Below are positions 56,761-64,000 of a stretch of 64,000 nt of DNA, piece by piece. The DNA is from an uncultured Alphaproteobacteria bacterium (GTDB taxonomy: Bacteria > Pseudomonadota > Alphaproteobacteria > HIMB59 > GCA-002718135). The DNA lies in the NCBI GenBank assembly GCA_902582755.1, contig CACHSZ010000003.1, positions 124,001-188,000 on the forward strand, written 5' to 3'. The translations under genes and the position numbers were made by a program. Positions within the stretch are counted from its first letter, which is position 1, and the number at the start of each line of letters is the position of its first letter. The notes under the pieces are model-generated. The model was not told the origin of the DNA. It did not search any database and was given only the letters and a program-made list of their open reading frames with translations.

Positions 56761-57951
56761 CTATTCAATAATTTCAGCTACAACTCCAGCGCCAACTGTT
56801 CTTCCACCTTCTCTAATTGCAAATTTTAAACCTTTATCCATTGCAATTGGAGACAAAAGAGTAACTTCCATAGCAATATTATCACCAGGCATTACCATTT
56901 CGGTACCTTCGGGCAATTTAATTGTTCCGGTTACATCAGTTGTTCTAAAGTAGAATTGAGGTCTGTAGTTTGAAAAGAATGGGGTATGTCTTCCACCCTC
57001 TTCTTTTTTTAATACATATGCTTCTGCTTTAAATTTTGTATGGGGTTTTATTGAACCGGGTTTTGCTAATACTTGACCACGTTCAACTTCTTCTCTTTTT
57101 GTTCCACGAAGAAGAACACCAACGTTATCACCGGCCTCACCAGAATCTAGAAGTTTTCTAAACATCTCAACTCCAGTACAAGTAGTTTTTTGAGGATCTC
57201 TTATTCCTAGAATTTCAATTTCCTCTCCAACTTTTACTTGACCTTGTTCAATTCTTCCAGTTACGACTGTACCTCTACCAGAAATTGAAAATACATCTTC
57301 AACTGGCATTAGGAAAGGCTGATCTACAGGTCGGCTAGGTTGTGGTATATGTTCATCAACTGCTTTCATTAATTCCATAATTGAGTTTTTTCCAATTTCA
57401 TCGTCTCTACCTTCAAGAGCTGCTAAAGCTGAACCCTTAATGATTGGGATAGTATCACCTGGGAATTCATATGAAGTTAGAAGTTCTCTGATTTCCATCT
57501 CAACTAGATCAATTAGTTCTTTGTCATCTACTTGATCAACTTTGTTCATGTATACAACGAGAGCAGGTACACCTACCTGTCTAGCTAAAAGTATGTGTTC
57601 TCTAGTTTGAGGCATTGGTCCGTCGGCTGCATTAACAACTAAGATACCGCCATCCATTTGAGCTGCACCAGTAATCATGTTCTTAACATAATCTGCGTGT
57701 CCAGGACAATCTACGTGAGCATAATGTCTTGCTTCAGTTTCATATTCAACGTGTGCAGTAGAAATTGTAATACCACGTTCTCTTTCTTCAGGTGCTTTGT
57801 CAATGTTTGCGTAATCTGTAAATTCTGCTCCACCTGACTCTGCTAATATTTTTGTTATAGCAGCAGTTAATGTTGTTTTACCATGGTCAACGTGACCAAC
57901 AGTACCTATGTTACAATGCGGTTTGTTTCTTTCGAATTTTGCTTTAGCCAT
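56761..57951 (-). CDS. tuf: Elongation factor Tu
   Basis: GTPase that brings aminoacyl-tRNA to the ribosome, 396 residues. G1 is [16 protein letters not shown]2 is [16 protein letters not shown]3 is [15 protein letters not shown] and G4 is MNKVDQVDD. Domains II and III are complete to [11 protein letters not shown]. This is the only tuf copy in the window, because the str operon lacks one between fusA and rpsJ. It is preceded by GGGGT and co-transcribed with tRNA-Gly and tRNA-Tyr. Confidence 0.97.
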   Translation of the reverse strand: MAKAKFERNKPHCNIGTVGHVDHGKTTLTAAITKILAESGGAEFTDYANIDKAPEERERGITISTAHVEYETEARHYAHVDCPGHADYVKNMITGAAQMDGGILVVNAADGPMPQTREHILLARQVGVPALVVYMNKVDQVDDKELIDLVEMEIRELLTSYEFPGDTIPIIKGSALAALEGRDDEIGKNSIMELMKAVDEHIPQPSRPVDQPFLMPVEDVFSISGRGTVVTGRIEQGQVKVGEEIEILGIRDPQKTTCTGVEMFRKLLDSGEAGDNVGVLLRGTKREEVERGQVLAKPGSIKPHTKFKAEAYVLKKEEGGRHTPFFSNYRPQFYFRTTDVTGTIKLPEGTEMVMPGDNIAMEVTLLSPIAMDKGLKFAIREGGRTVGAGVVAEIIE

Positions 57952-57976
57952 TTTTTACCCCAATAATAATTTGTTA

Positions 57977-58050
57977 TGGAGCGGGTGAAGGGAATCGAAC
58001 CCTCGTAGCCAGCTTGGAAGGCTGGAGCTTTACCACTAAGCTACACCCGC
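57977..58050 (-). tRNA. tRNA-Gly (anticodon TCC)
   Basis: Minus-strand cloverleaf with acceptor GCGGGTG pairing with CACCCGC, discriminator T, encoded CCA, anticodon loop CTTCCAA and T-arm GGGTTCGATTCCC. It lies 25 bases upstream of tuf. Confidence 0.97.
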
Positions 58051-58108
58051 AACTAAACTGACTGCTTCACACACTCACTTTAATGCTTTCATCCCATTAC
58101 CTCCATAA

Positions 58109-58194
58109 TGGTGGAGGGGGTAGGATTCGAACCTACGTACGCTCACGCGGGCGGATTTACAGTCCGCTGCCTTTAACCACTCGACCACCCCTCC
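58109..58194 (-). tRNA. tRNA-Tyr (anticodon GTA)
   Basis: Minus-strand type-II tRNA with a long variable arm, acceptor GGAGGGG pairing with CCCCTCC, discriminator A, encoded CCA, anticodon loop CTGTAAA and T-arm TAGGTTCGAATCCTA. It is the first gene of the run into tuf and the ribosomal supercluster. Confidence 0.97.
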
Positions 58195-58364
58195 GTTTGA
58201 AGAAATTGGCCAATACTAATAAATTAGTATATATGTCAATCTAAAACAGCAACTTCACCTTTGCAAAATACGTATACTCGTAAAAGCAACGGCCTTTTAG
58301 ACAAAAAATGCCATTTTGTACATATCTAGATTGTATTAATTAGACAAATCTGTGATATTAAACC
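58195..58364. other. 170-base divergent intergenic region
   Basis: This gap between tRNA-Tyr (minus) and rlmB (plus) is the longest non-coding stretch besides the L10 leader region. Beyond the tRNA-Tyr promoter I see no recognisable gene, repeat or clear hairpin. A promoter for rlmB should lie near its right end, but no confident hexamers were found. Confidence 0.5.
58210..58239 (-). promoter_or_regulatory. Candidate promoter of tRNA-Tyr/tRNA-Gly/tuf
   Basis: A consensus -35 TTGACA occupies 58234-58239 on the minus strand. The -10 is uncertain: TATTGG at 58210-58215 (18-base spacer) or TAGTAT at 58213-58218 (15-base spacer). It begins 15 bases before the tRNA-Tyr 5' end. Confidence 0.5.
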
Positions 58365-59126
58365 ATGAGTAAGTTTAGAAATAGTAAATCTAATAAAAAT
58401 CAAGGAATTCATACAATTTTTGGTCAACATTCTGTTAAAGCGGCTCTCCAAAATGATAAAAGGGAGCATATTGAGCTAATAATTAGTAAAAATCAGATTA
58501 ATTTTGCAAAAAAATATGAATCTAAAATGCAAAAAATTAGTATTCTTCCTCAAAATGAATTCACAAGAAGATTTGGAAACGAGAACGCAACTCAGGGGGT
58601 AGTTTTAAAAACAAAAGATTTTGCTAGGCCAGGTTTAGAAGAATTTATAAAAGTAGAAAGTAAAAAAACAAAATCAGTAATATTAATTTTAGATCACGTA
58701 ACTGATCCTCAAAATATTGGCTCAATAATGAGATCATGTGCATTATTTGATTGCGCAGGAATTATAGTTGGTAAAGATAATTCACCAGAATTGACTTCAT
58801 CACTTTATAAATCAGCTTCTGGTGCTGCAGAAATTGTAAATTATATTAGAGTGACAAATATAAGAAGAGCCATTTCTTTTCTTAAAAAAAATAATTATTG
58901 GATTTATGGCTTTGATAGTTCGAAAAATAAAAATTCAAAATTAAATTTTTCAAAAAAATCGGTATTAGTTTTTGGTTCTGAAGGAAAAGGTATTAGAGAA
59001 TTAATAAAAAAAGAATGTGATGAAATAATTCAGATAAACATGAAAAACAATTTAAAATTTGAAATTGATAGTTTGAATGTTTCTAACGCAACATCGATTG
59101 CTTTATATCAGTTTTACTCAACTTAA
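58365..59126 (+). CDS. rlmB: 23S rRNA (guanosine-2'-O)-methyltransferase RlmB/TrmH family
   Basis: A 253-residue SPOUT-class RNA methyltransferase. The N-terminal substrate-binding domain opens with GIHTIFGQHSVKAALQNDKR. The three SpoU motifs are ILDHVTDPQNIGSIMRSCAL, VFGSEGKGIREL and SLNVSNATSIALYQF, which form the trefoil-knot SAM site. RlmB (G2251 of 23S rRNA in E. coli) is the likely member given the N-terminal domain; related tRNA methylases are possible. It stands alone on the plus strand between two minus-strand tRNA genes. Confidence 0.88.
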   Translation: MSKFRNSKSNKNQGIHTIFGQHSVKAALQNDKREHIELIISKNQINFAKKYESKMQKISILPQNEFTRRFGNENATQGVVLKTKDFARPGLEEFIKVESKKTKSVILILDHVTDPQNIGSIMRSCALFDCAGIIVGKDNSPELTSSLYKSASGAAEIVNYIRVTNIRRAISFLKKNNYWIYGFDSSKNKNSKLNFSKKSVLVFGSEGKGIRELIKKECDEIIQINMKNNLKFEIDSLNVSNATSIALYQFYST

Positions 59127-59138
59127 ATGTTATCAGGG

Positions 59139-59214
<76 letters not shown>

Positions 59215-59264
59215 ATTAGTTTTGCATTTATATTAAATTATAAATTCGACAAGAATTTTATAAA

Positions 59265-59387
59265 TTAAATTCCAGGAATATAAGGAACTCCATCACCCTT
59301 TACTCTTTCGTTTAATTCGCCTAATGTAGAGCACGCTGTAATTGGACTAAATACAAGAAATAAAATTATTAAAGTTTTTTTAATCAT
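59265..59387 (-). CDS. Small predicted lipoprotein (40 residues)
   Basis: A short gene directly behind the formate dehydrogenase alpha gene, seven bases after its stop. The product has a lysine-containing n-region (MIKK), a hydrophobic stretch and a lipobox SPITAC with the acylated cysteine at 19. The mature part is only 22 residues (CSTLGELNERVKGDGVPYIP and two more). It should be a lipid-anchored periplasmic peptide. A frame extending to 59447 overlaps fdsA and was rejected. Co-transcription with formate dehydrogenase is likely, but no function can be inferred. Confidence 0.6.
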   Translation of the reverse strand: MIKKTLIILFLVFSPITACSTLGELNERVKGDGVPYIPGI

Positions 59388-59394
59388 AAAATAT

Positions 59395-62148
59395 TTATAA
59401 CTTCTCAATTTTTGCTGCACAATATTTAAATTCAGGAATTTTTCCATATGGATCTAAAGCTGGATTAGTTAAAAGATTAGCGGCAGACTCATTATAACAA
59501 AATGGAATAAAAATAACACCATCAGGAATTGCCCTGTCTTGCCTTACTCTAATATCTATTGAGCCTCTTCTAGTTGTGACTTTTATTTTATCACCAGCTT
59601 TCATATTATTTTTAATTATATCTTTAGGTGATATTGAAACTGAAGGTTCCGGTTCAATGGCATCTAAATTTGATGCCTTTCTGGTCATAGCTCCAGTATG
59701 CCAATGCTCTAATTGCCTTCCTGTCGTTAGTATCATAGCATATTCTTTATCAGGTACTTCATCTGGTGCAGTCACACTAGCTGGAACAAACTTACCTTTA
59801 CCATTTTCATTTGGAAATTTATCACCAAAAACAATTTCATCTCCTGGTGTAGTTGGAGATTTACTTGGATAGGTTACAGAGTTTTCATTTTCTAATCTTT
59901 CCCAAGATATATTGTTTAATGAAGGCATTGTTAGTGACATTTCTTCATAAATTTCCTTGGGATGTTTATATTTCCAATTTAAACCCATTCTTTTTCCAAG
60001 TTCGTTTGTTATCCACCAATCTTCTTTTGCTTCACCTGGGGAATCTAGAGCTTTTCTTCCCATTTGTACTTGTCTATTAGTATTAGTAACTGTTCCATTT
60101 TTTTCAGGCCATGCTGAAGCTGGGAAAATAACATCAGCATATGTTGCTGTTTCAGTTAAAAAAATATCTTGAACTACTAAATGCTCTAACATTTGTAGAG
60201 CTTCTCTTGCATGATTAAGATCAGGATCAGACATTGCTGGATTTTCACCAAGTATATACATTCCTTTAATTGTGTTCTCATGAATAGCGTCCATAATTTC
60301 AACAACAGTTAGACCTTTTTTATCATCTAAAGAAGTGTTCCAGAGTTTTTCAAAAAAATCTTTATTATTATCTTTATCAACTAATTGGTAATCAGGGTAC
60401 ATCATTGGTATAAGACCAGCATCAGATGCTCCTTGGACATTATTTTGTCCTCTTAAAGGATGTAAACCAGATCCTCTTTTTCCGACATTTCCTGTCATTA
60501 AAGCTAGTGAAATTAAACATCTAGCATTGTCGGTACCATGTGTATGTTGAGAAATGCCCATTCCCCAGAAAATAATTCCTTTATTTGTACTGGCATATAA
60601 GCGCGCTACTTCTCTTATTAATTCTGGATCAATACCTGTTTCGTTTTCCATTATATCGGGTGAATAATTCATTAAGTGTTTTCTTAATTTATCAAATCCC
60701 TCAGTTTGTTTTTTAATGTATTGCGAATTAAATAAATTTTCTTCAACAATAACATTCATTATTGAATTTAAGAGAGCAACATCAGATCCTGGTTTAAATT
60801 GTAACATATGAGTTGCATGTTTTTTTAAAGAATGACCTCTAGGATCCATTACAATTAATTTGGAACCTTTTTTTGCAGCATTTTTAAAAAAAGTTGCTGC
60901 TACTGGATGGTTTTCAGTCGGATTAGCACCAATGACTATTATCACATCAGAATGTTCAACTTCATAGAACGGAGCAGTAACAGCTCCTGAACCAATAGTT
61001 TCTAATAAGGCCGCAACTGAAGAAGCATGACAAAGCCTTGTACAATGATCAACATTGTTAGTATTAAAACCAGTTCGTATTAATTTTTGAAATAAATATG
61101 CTTCTTCATTTGAACATTTAGCTGATCCAAATCCTGCGAGATTACTTGTACCATTTCTTTGTTTTTTAAGTTTTAAGAATCCTTGTGCAGCATAATCTAA
61201 AGCTTCATCCCAAGATGCTTCTCTAAAATATTCATGAATATTAGAAAAATTAATGTTTGGATGCAAATCTTTTGCTTTGTCTTTAATTCTAATCAGTGGT
61301 TTTGTAAGTCTTTCTGGGTTATTTACATAATCAAAACCAAATCTTCCCTTTACACATAACCTATTCTTGTTTGCGGGACCGTCAACACCATTAACGTATT
61401 TAATTTTGTTATCTTTTACATTGTATTCTATCTGACAACCAACACCACAATAAGGACAAACACTATCAATTTTTTTATCTACCTTACTATGACCAACACC
61501 ATCCTTATCTACTATGGATGCCGGCATTAATGCTCCAGTTGGACAAGCTTGTACACATTCACCACATGCCACACATGTACTGTCACCCATTGGGTCATCA
61601 AAATCAAACACGATTTTAGAATTTTCTCCTCGATATGCCATTCCAATCACATCATTTACCTGGACTTCTCTACATGCTCTTACACAGAGATTGCATTGGA
61701 TGCATGCATCTAAATTTACAGCCATGCTTGGATGAGAAACGTCTGCCTGACATGAAGTTTTTTTTGGAAATCTACTTTCTTTAACTTCAACTTTGTCTAT
61801 CCATTTCCAAAAGTCAGAATTATTATCATGAGCAATTTCTTTTTTTGGCTGGTCTGCTAAAAGTAATTCAAAAACTAACTCTCTAGATTTTTTTGCCTTT
61901 TCTGAAGAAGTTTTTACTTTCATACTATCAGTTGGCTTTCTAATACAAGATGCTGCTAACACACGCTCTCCTTCAATTTCAACCATACATGCTCTACAAT
62001 TTCCATCTGCTCTATAGCCAGGTTTATCAGAATAACATAAATGTGGAATTTCTGTTCCAAGTCTATTTGCAACTTGCCAAATAGTTTCATCAGTATTTGC
62101 TTCAACTAACTTTTCGTTTAAATAAAATTTTGTTTTGTCTTTAGTCAT
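59395..62148 (-). CDS. fdsA: NAD-dependent formate dehydrogenase, alpha subunit
   Basis: A 917-residue cytoplasmic molybdenum- or tungsten-containing subunit that oxidises formate to CO2. An N-terminal [2Fe-2S] domain has C38, C51, C54 and C68. Two ferredoxin-like clusters follow (ACIQCNLCVRAC, CVACGECVQACP), then the [4Fe-4S] motif CPYCGVGCQIEY (231-242) and the bis-MGD catalytic domain. The metal ligand is Cys373 in RLCHAS, so this is a cysteine, not a selenocysteine, enzyme. The C-terminal dinucleotide-binding domain has TTGRQLEHWHTGAMTRK. It overlaps the beta-subunit stop by eight bases. Confidence 0.94.
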   Translation of the reverse strand: MTKDKTKFYLNEKLVEANTDETIWQVANRLGTEIPHLCYSDKPGYRADGNCRACMVEIEGERVLAASCIRKPTDSMKVKTSSEKAKKSRELVFELLLADQPKKEIAHDNNSDFWKWIDKVEVKESRFPKKTSCQADVSHPSMAVNLDACIQCNLCVRACREVQVNDVIGMAYRGENSKIVFDFDDPMGDSTCVACGECVQACPTGALMPASIVDKDGVGHSKVDKKIDSVCPYCGVGCQIEYNVKDNKIKYVNGVDGPANKNRLCVKGRFGFDYVNNPERLTKPLIRIKDKAKDLHPNINFSNIHEYFREASWDEALDYAAQGFLKLKKQRNGTSNLAGFGSAKCSNEEAYLFQKLIRTGFNTNNVDHCTRLCHASSVAALLETIGSGAVTAPFYEVEHSDVIIVIGANPTENHPVAATFFKNAAKKGSKLIVMDPRGHSLKKHATHMLQFKPGSDVALLNSIMNVIVEENLFNSQYIKKQTEGFDKLRKHLMNYSPDIMENETGIDPELIREVARLYASTNKGIIFWGMGISQHTHGTDNARCLISLALMTGNVGKRGSGLHPLRGQNNVQGASDAGLIPMMYPDYQLVDKDNNKDFFEKLWNTSLDDKKGLTVVEIMDAIHENTIKGMYILGENPAMSDPDLNHAREALQMLEHLVVQDIFLTETATYADVIFPASAWPEKNGTVTNTNRQVQMGRKALDSPGEAKEDWWITNELGKRMGLNWKYKHPKEIYEEMSLTMPSLNNISWERLENENSVTYPSKSPTTPGDEIVFGDKFPNENGKGKFVPASVTAPDEVPDKEYAMILTTGRQLEHWHTGAMTRKASNLDAIEPEPSVSISPKDIIKNNMKAGDKIKVTTRRGSIDIRVRQDRAIPDGVIFIPFCYNESAANLLTNPALDPYGKIPEFKYCAAKIEKL

Positions 62149-63844
62149 AAGTTATTTCATTGCTAAAATATTTTAAAACAGAATTTAATGGGTTTGTTGC
62201 AGCCTGTCCTAAACCACATATCGATGCTTGAGCCATAACTTCACTTAAATCTTTTAATTTTTCCTTGTTCCAATTTTTTTCTTGCATTAATTTTACAGTT
62301 TTCTCCGTACCAGAACGGCATGGTGTACATTGACCACAACTTTCCTCTTCAAAAAATTTTAGTAAATTGAGTGCAACATCTTTCATATTATCATGATCCG
62401 ACAATACAACTACTGCCGCTGAACCTAAAAAACATCCGGCATTCATTAATTCTTTCGATCCATAATCAAGTGGAATATCATTCATAGTAGCTGGTAGAAT
62501 ACCGCCAGATGCACCTCCAGGAAGATATCCTTTAAAAGTATGTCCATCTGCCATACCATCACAATACTCATCAATTAATTGTTGAATTGTTATACCGGCT
62601 GGGGCAACTTTTACTCCTGGGTTCTTTACTCTTCCAGATACTGAAAAACTATGAAAACCCTTATTTCCATTGGACCCCTTTTCAGCAAACCACTTTGCTC
62701 CTTTTTCAATTATATCTCTTACCCAAAAAAGAGTTTCTAAATTATTTGTTAAAGTAGGACATCCAAATAAACCAATTTCAGCCACATAAGGTGGTCTATG
62801 CCTTGGCAATCCTCTCTTGCCTTCAATACTTTCTATCATTGCTGACTCTTCTCCACAAATATAAGCTCCTGCCCCTCTTCTTACTATGAAAAAGTCTTTT
62901 GGAATTATTTCTTCATCTTCCATTTTATTTATTTCATCAAGTAAAATTTTTATAACTGTTGGATATTCATCTCTCATATAAATGTAAACTTTTTGAGCAT
63001 TTATAAAATAGGATGCAATTAAAGCTCCTTCCAAAAATCTATGTGGATCACTTTCTAAATATGACCTATCCTTAAATGTTCCTGGTTCACCTTCATCACC
63101 ATTAACAGCAACATATTTTTTACCATTGAAATTTGAAACAATTTCCCATTTTTTTCCTGTTGGAAATCCAGCGCCACCCTTACCTTTCAATCCACTTTCA
63201 TTTAATGAATCCAAAATTTGTTTTTTTGAGATAACACCATTTTTTATTTTGTTCGCAATTTCATAACCGCCATTTTTTTTATAAGAAGATAAATTTATAT
63301 AATCTGGAATGAAGGGGTTAAAATTTTTTTCATCGATTGTTTTTTTAACTTTATCAAAATTAGCCGCATCAACATAATTTTTTCCTACGCAAACAGTAGG
63401 AGCAACATTGCATCTTCCCATGCATGGCCCAGGTACGACTTTTATATTTTTATTTTCTAATTTTTTTATATCTTGAAGTAATTTGTGTGCGCCAAATAAT
63501 TCACAAGTCAAACTTTCACAAACCCTTACAACATTCACTGGGTTATAATCTTTACTATCTTTGACAATATTAAAGTGAGCATAAAAAGTTGCAACTTCAT
63601 AAATTTCAGAAAGTGGTAAGTTAATAATAGTTGATAAAGCTACAAGATGCTTATCGTATAAAACACCAAATTTATCCTGTAATATATGCAAATATTCTAT
63701 TAATTCATCTCGCTTAAATATTAATCCTGTAAACAATTTAGAAACTTCATCTAAATATTTATCTTCGACTTGTCTTCCTTTAGGAGTCCAACGTCTTTTC
63801 TTCTTTTTTAAAGAAGTTTCTGTTTGAGAAACAAATTTATCCAT
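62141..63844 (-). CDS. fdsB: Formate dehydrogenase FdsG-FdsB fusion (NuoE-NuoF-like)
   Basis: A 567-residue fusion of two subunits that pass electrons from FdsA to NAD+. Residues about 25-170 are a NuoE/FdsG-like [2Fe-2S] domain with C109, C114, C141 and C145 (CESLTCELFG, PGPCMGRCNVAPT). The rest is NuoF/FdsB-like: GLKGKGGAGFPTGKKW for FMN, GDEGEPGTFKDRSYLE for NADH, RRGAGAYICGEESAMIES and the [4Fe-4S] motif ESCGQCTPCRSGTEK. A near-consensus TATAAT (63855-63860, minus) lies so close to the ATG that the leader would be only a few bases. It is divergent from tusA. Confidence 0.93.
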   Translation of the reverse strand: MDKFVSQTETSLKKKKRRWTPKGRQVEDKYLDEVSKLFTGLIFKRDELIEYLHILQDKFGVLYDKHLVALSTIINLPLSEIYEVATFYAHFNIVKDSKDYNPVNVVRVCESLTCELFGAHKLLQDIKKLENKNIKVVPGPCMGRCNVAPTVCVGKNYVDAANFDKVKKTIDEKNFNPFIPDYINLSSYKKNGGYEIANKIKNGVISKKQILDSLNESGLKGKGGAGFPTGKKWEIVSNFNGKKYVAVNGDEGEPGTFKDRSYLESDPHRFLEGALIASYFINAQKVYIYMRDEYPTVIKILLDEINKMEDEEIIPKDFFIVRRGAGAYICGEESAMIESIEGKRGLPRHRPPYVAEIGLFGCPTLTNNLETLFWVRDIIEKGAKWFAEKGSNGNKGFHSFSVSGRVKNPGVKVAPAGITIQQLIDEYCDGMADGHTFKGYLPGGASGGILPATMNDIPLDYGSKELMNAGCFLGSAAVVVLSDHDNMKDVALNLLKFFEEESCGQCTPCRSGTEKTVKLMQEKNWNKEKLKDLSEVMAQASICGLGQAATNPLNSVLKYFSNEITYD

Positions 63845-63884
63845 TCCAATTAATATTATACTATATATTAAGTATCAGAAAACT

Positions 63885-64000
63885 ATGAAAGATTCAGTTG
63901 AAAATGAAGAATTAGTTCTTGATACTAGTGGTACAGAATGTCCTATACCAGTGCTTAAGGCTAGAAAACTTGCTTCAGAATTAAACAAAGATACAATTAT
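63885..64000 (+). CDS. TusA/SirA family sulfur-carrier protein, N-terminal fragment
   Basis: The first 38 codons of a small protein that continues past the right edge. The CPxP motif with the persulfide-carrying cysteine (C19 in TECPIPVLKARK) is diagnostic of the TusA family. TusA-type proteins deliver sulfur for tRNA thiolation and molybdenum-cofactor metabolism, including activation of formate dehydrogenase by FdhD in E. coli. Its divergent position 40 bases from the formate dehydrogenase operon suggests such a link, though this is inference. The start is the first ATG, and the length of the whole gene is unknown. Confidence 0.85.
   Translation, partial: MKDSVENEELVLDTSGTECPIPVLKARKLASELNKDTI

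Overview
The window is a compact, AT-rich (roughly 30% GC by eye), gene-dense chromosome segment of a free-living marine-type alphaproteobacterium, most likely one of the streamlined SAR11-like lineages (SAR11 sensu lato, HIMB59 or AEGEAN-169 type). That placement is an inference from base composition, one- to eight-base gene overlaps, overlapping convergent gene ends, the joined tuf-secE-rpoBC-str-S10-spc-alpha ribosomal supercluster and the osmolyte/methylated-amine catabolic genes. Nothing in the window names the species. No insertion sequence, prophage, CRISPR array, integrase or rRNA operon was seen, and no gene-free stretch exceeds about 200 bases.

Region 1 (1-6.9 kb): a polyamine/amino-acid type ABC importer on the minus strand (ATPase, binding protein, start of a permease), a DMT exporter, an M19 dipeptidase-like protein without its first metal-binding motif, and a plus-strand pair of unrecognised proteins, the second resembling DUF3726.

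Region 2 (6.9-22.1 kb): a minus-strand catabolic array of twelve tightly packed genes: amidinotransferase, eutA-, eutB- and eutC-like genes, a fold-type-II PLP enzyme, an M20 amidohydrolase, a creatinase-fold M24 hydrolase without metal ligands, a Ser/Cys proline-racemase-family enzyme, and the sarcosine oxidase operon soxBDAG. A semialdehyde dehydrogenase is divergent from its first gene. It looks like a salvage route for nitrogenous osmolytes or guanidino compounds that ends in sarcosine, glycine and one-carbon units. The exact substrate cannot be read from sequence.

Region 3 (22.1-29.3 kb): ROK kinase, BioY, GshB, GshA and MgtE run behind a tRNA-Leu. LipB, an RluC/D-type pseudouridine synthase and a FluC fluoride channel follow.

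Region 4 (29.3-58.2 kb): one nearly unbroken minus-strand supercluster reads tRNA-Tyr, tRNA-Gly, tuf, tRNA-Trp, secE, nusG, rplK, rplA, an L10 leader, rplJ, rplL, an attenuator hairpin, rpoB, rpoC, rpsL, rpsG, fusA, then the S10, spc and alpha operons to rplQ. It lacks rpmD at its usual place, and rpmJ is not seen.

Region 5 (58.3-64 kb): rlmB, tRNA-Thr, a 40-residue lipoprotein, a Mo/W formate dehydrogenase (FdsA type plus a fused FdsG-FdsB subunit) and the start of a divergent tusA-like gene. Sarcosine oxidase yields a formaldehyde-level one-carbon unit, and formate dehydrogenase could oxidise the resulting formate to CO2 with NADH production, so regions 2 and 5 may cooperate.
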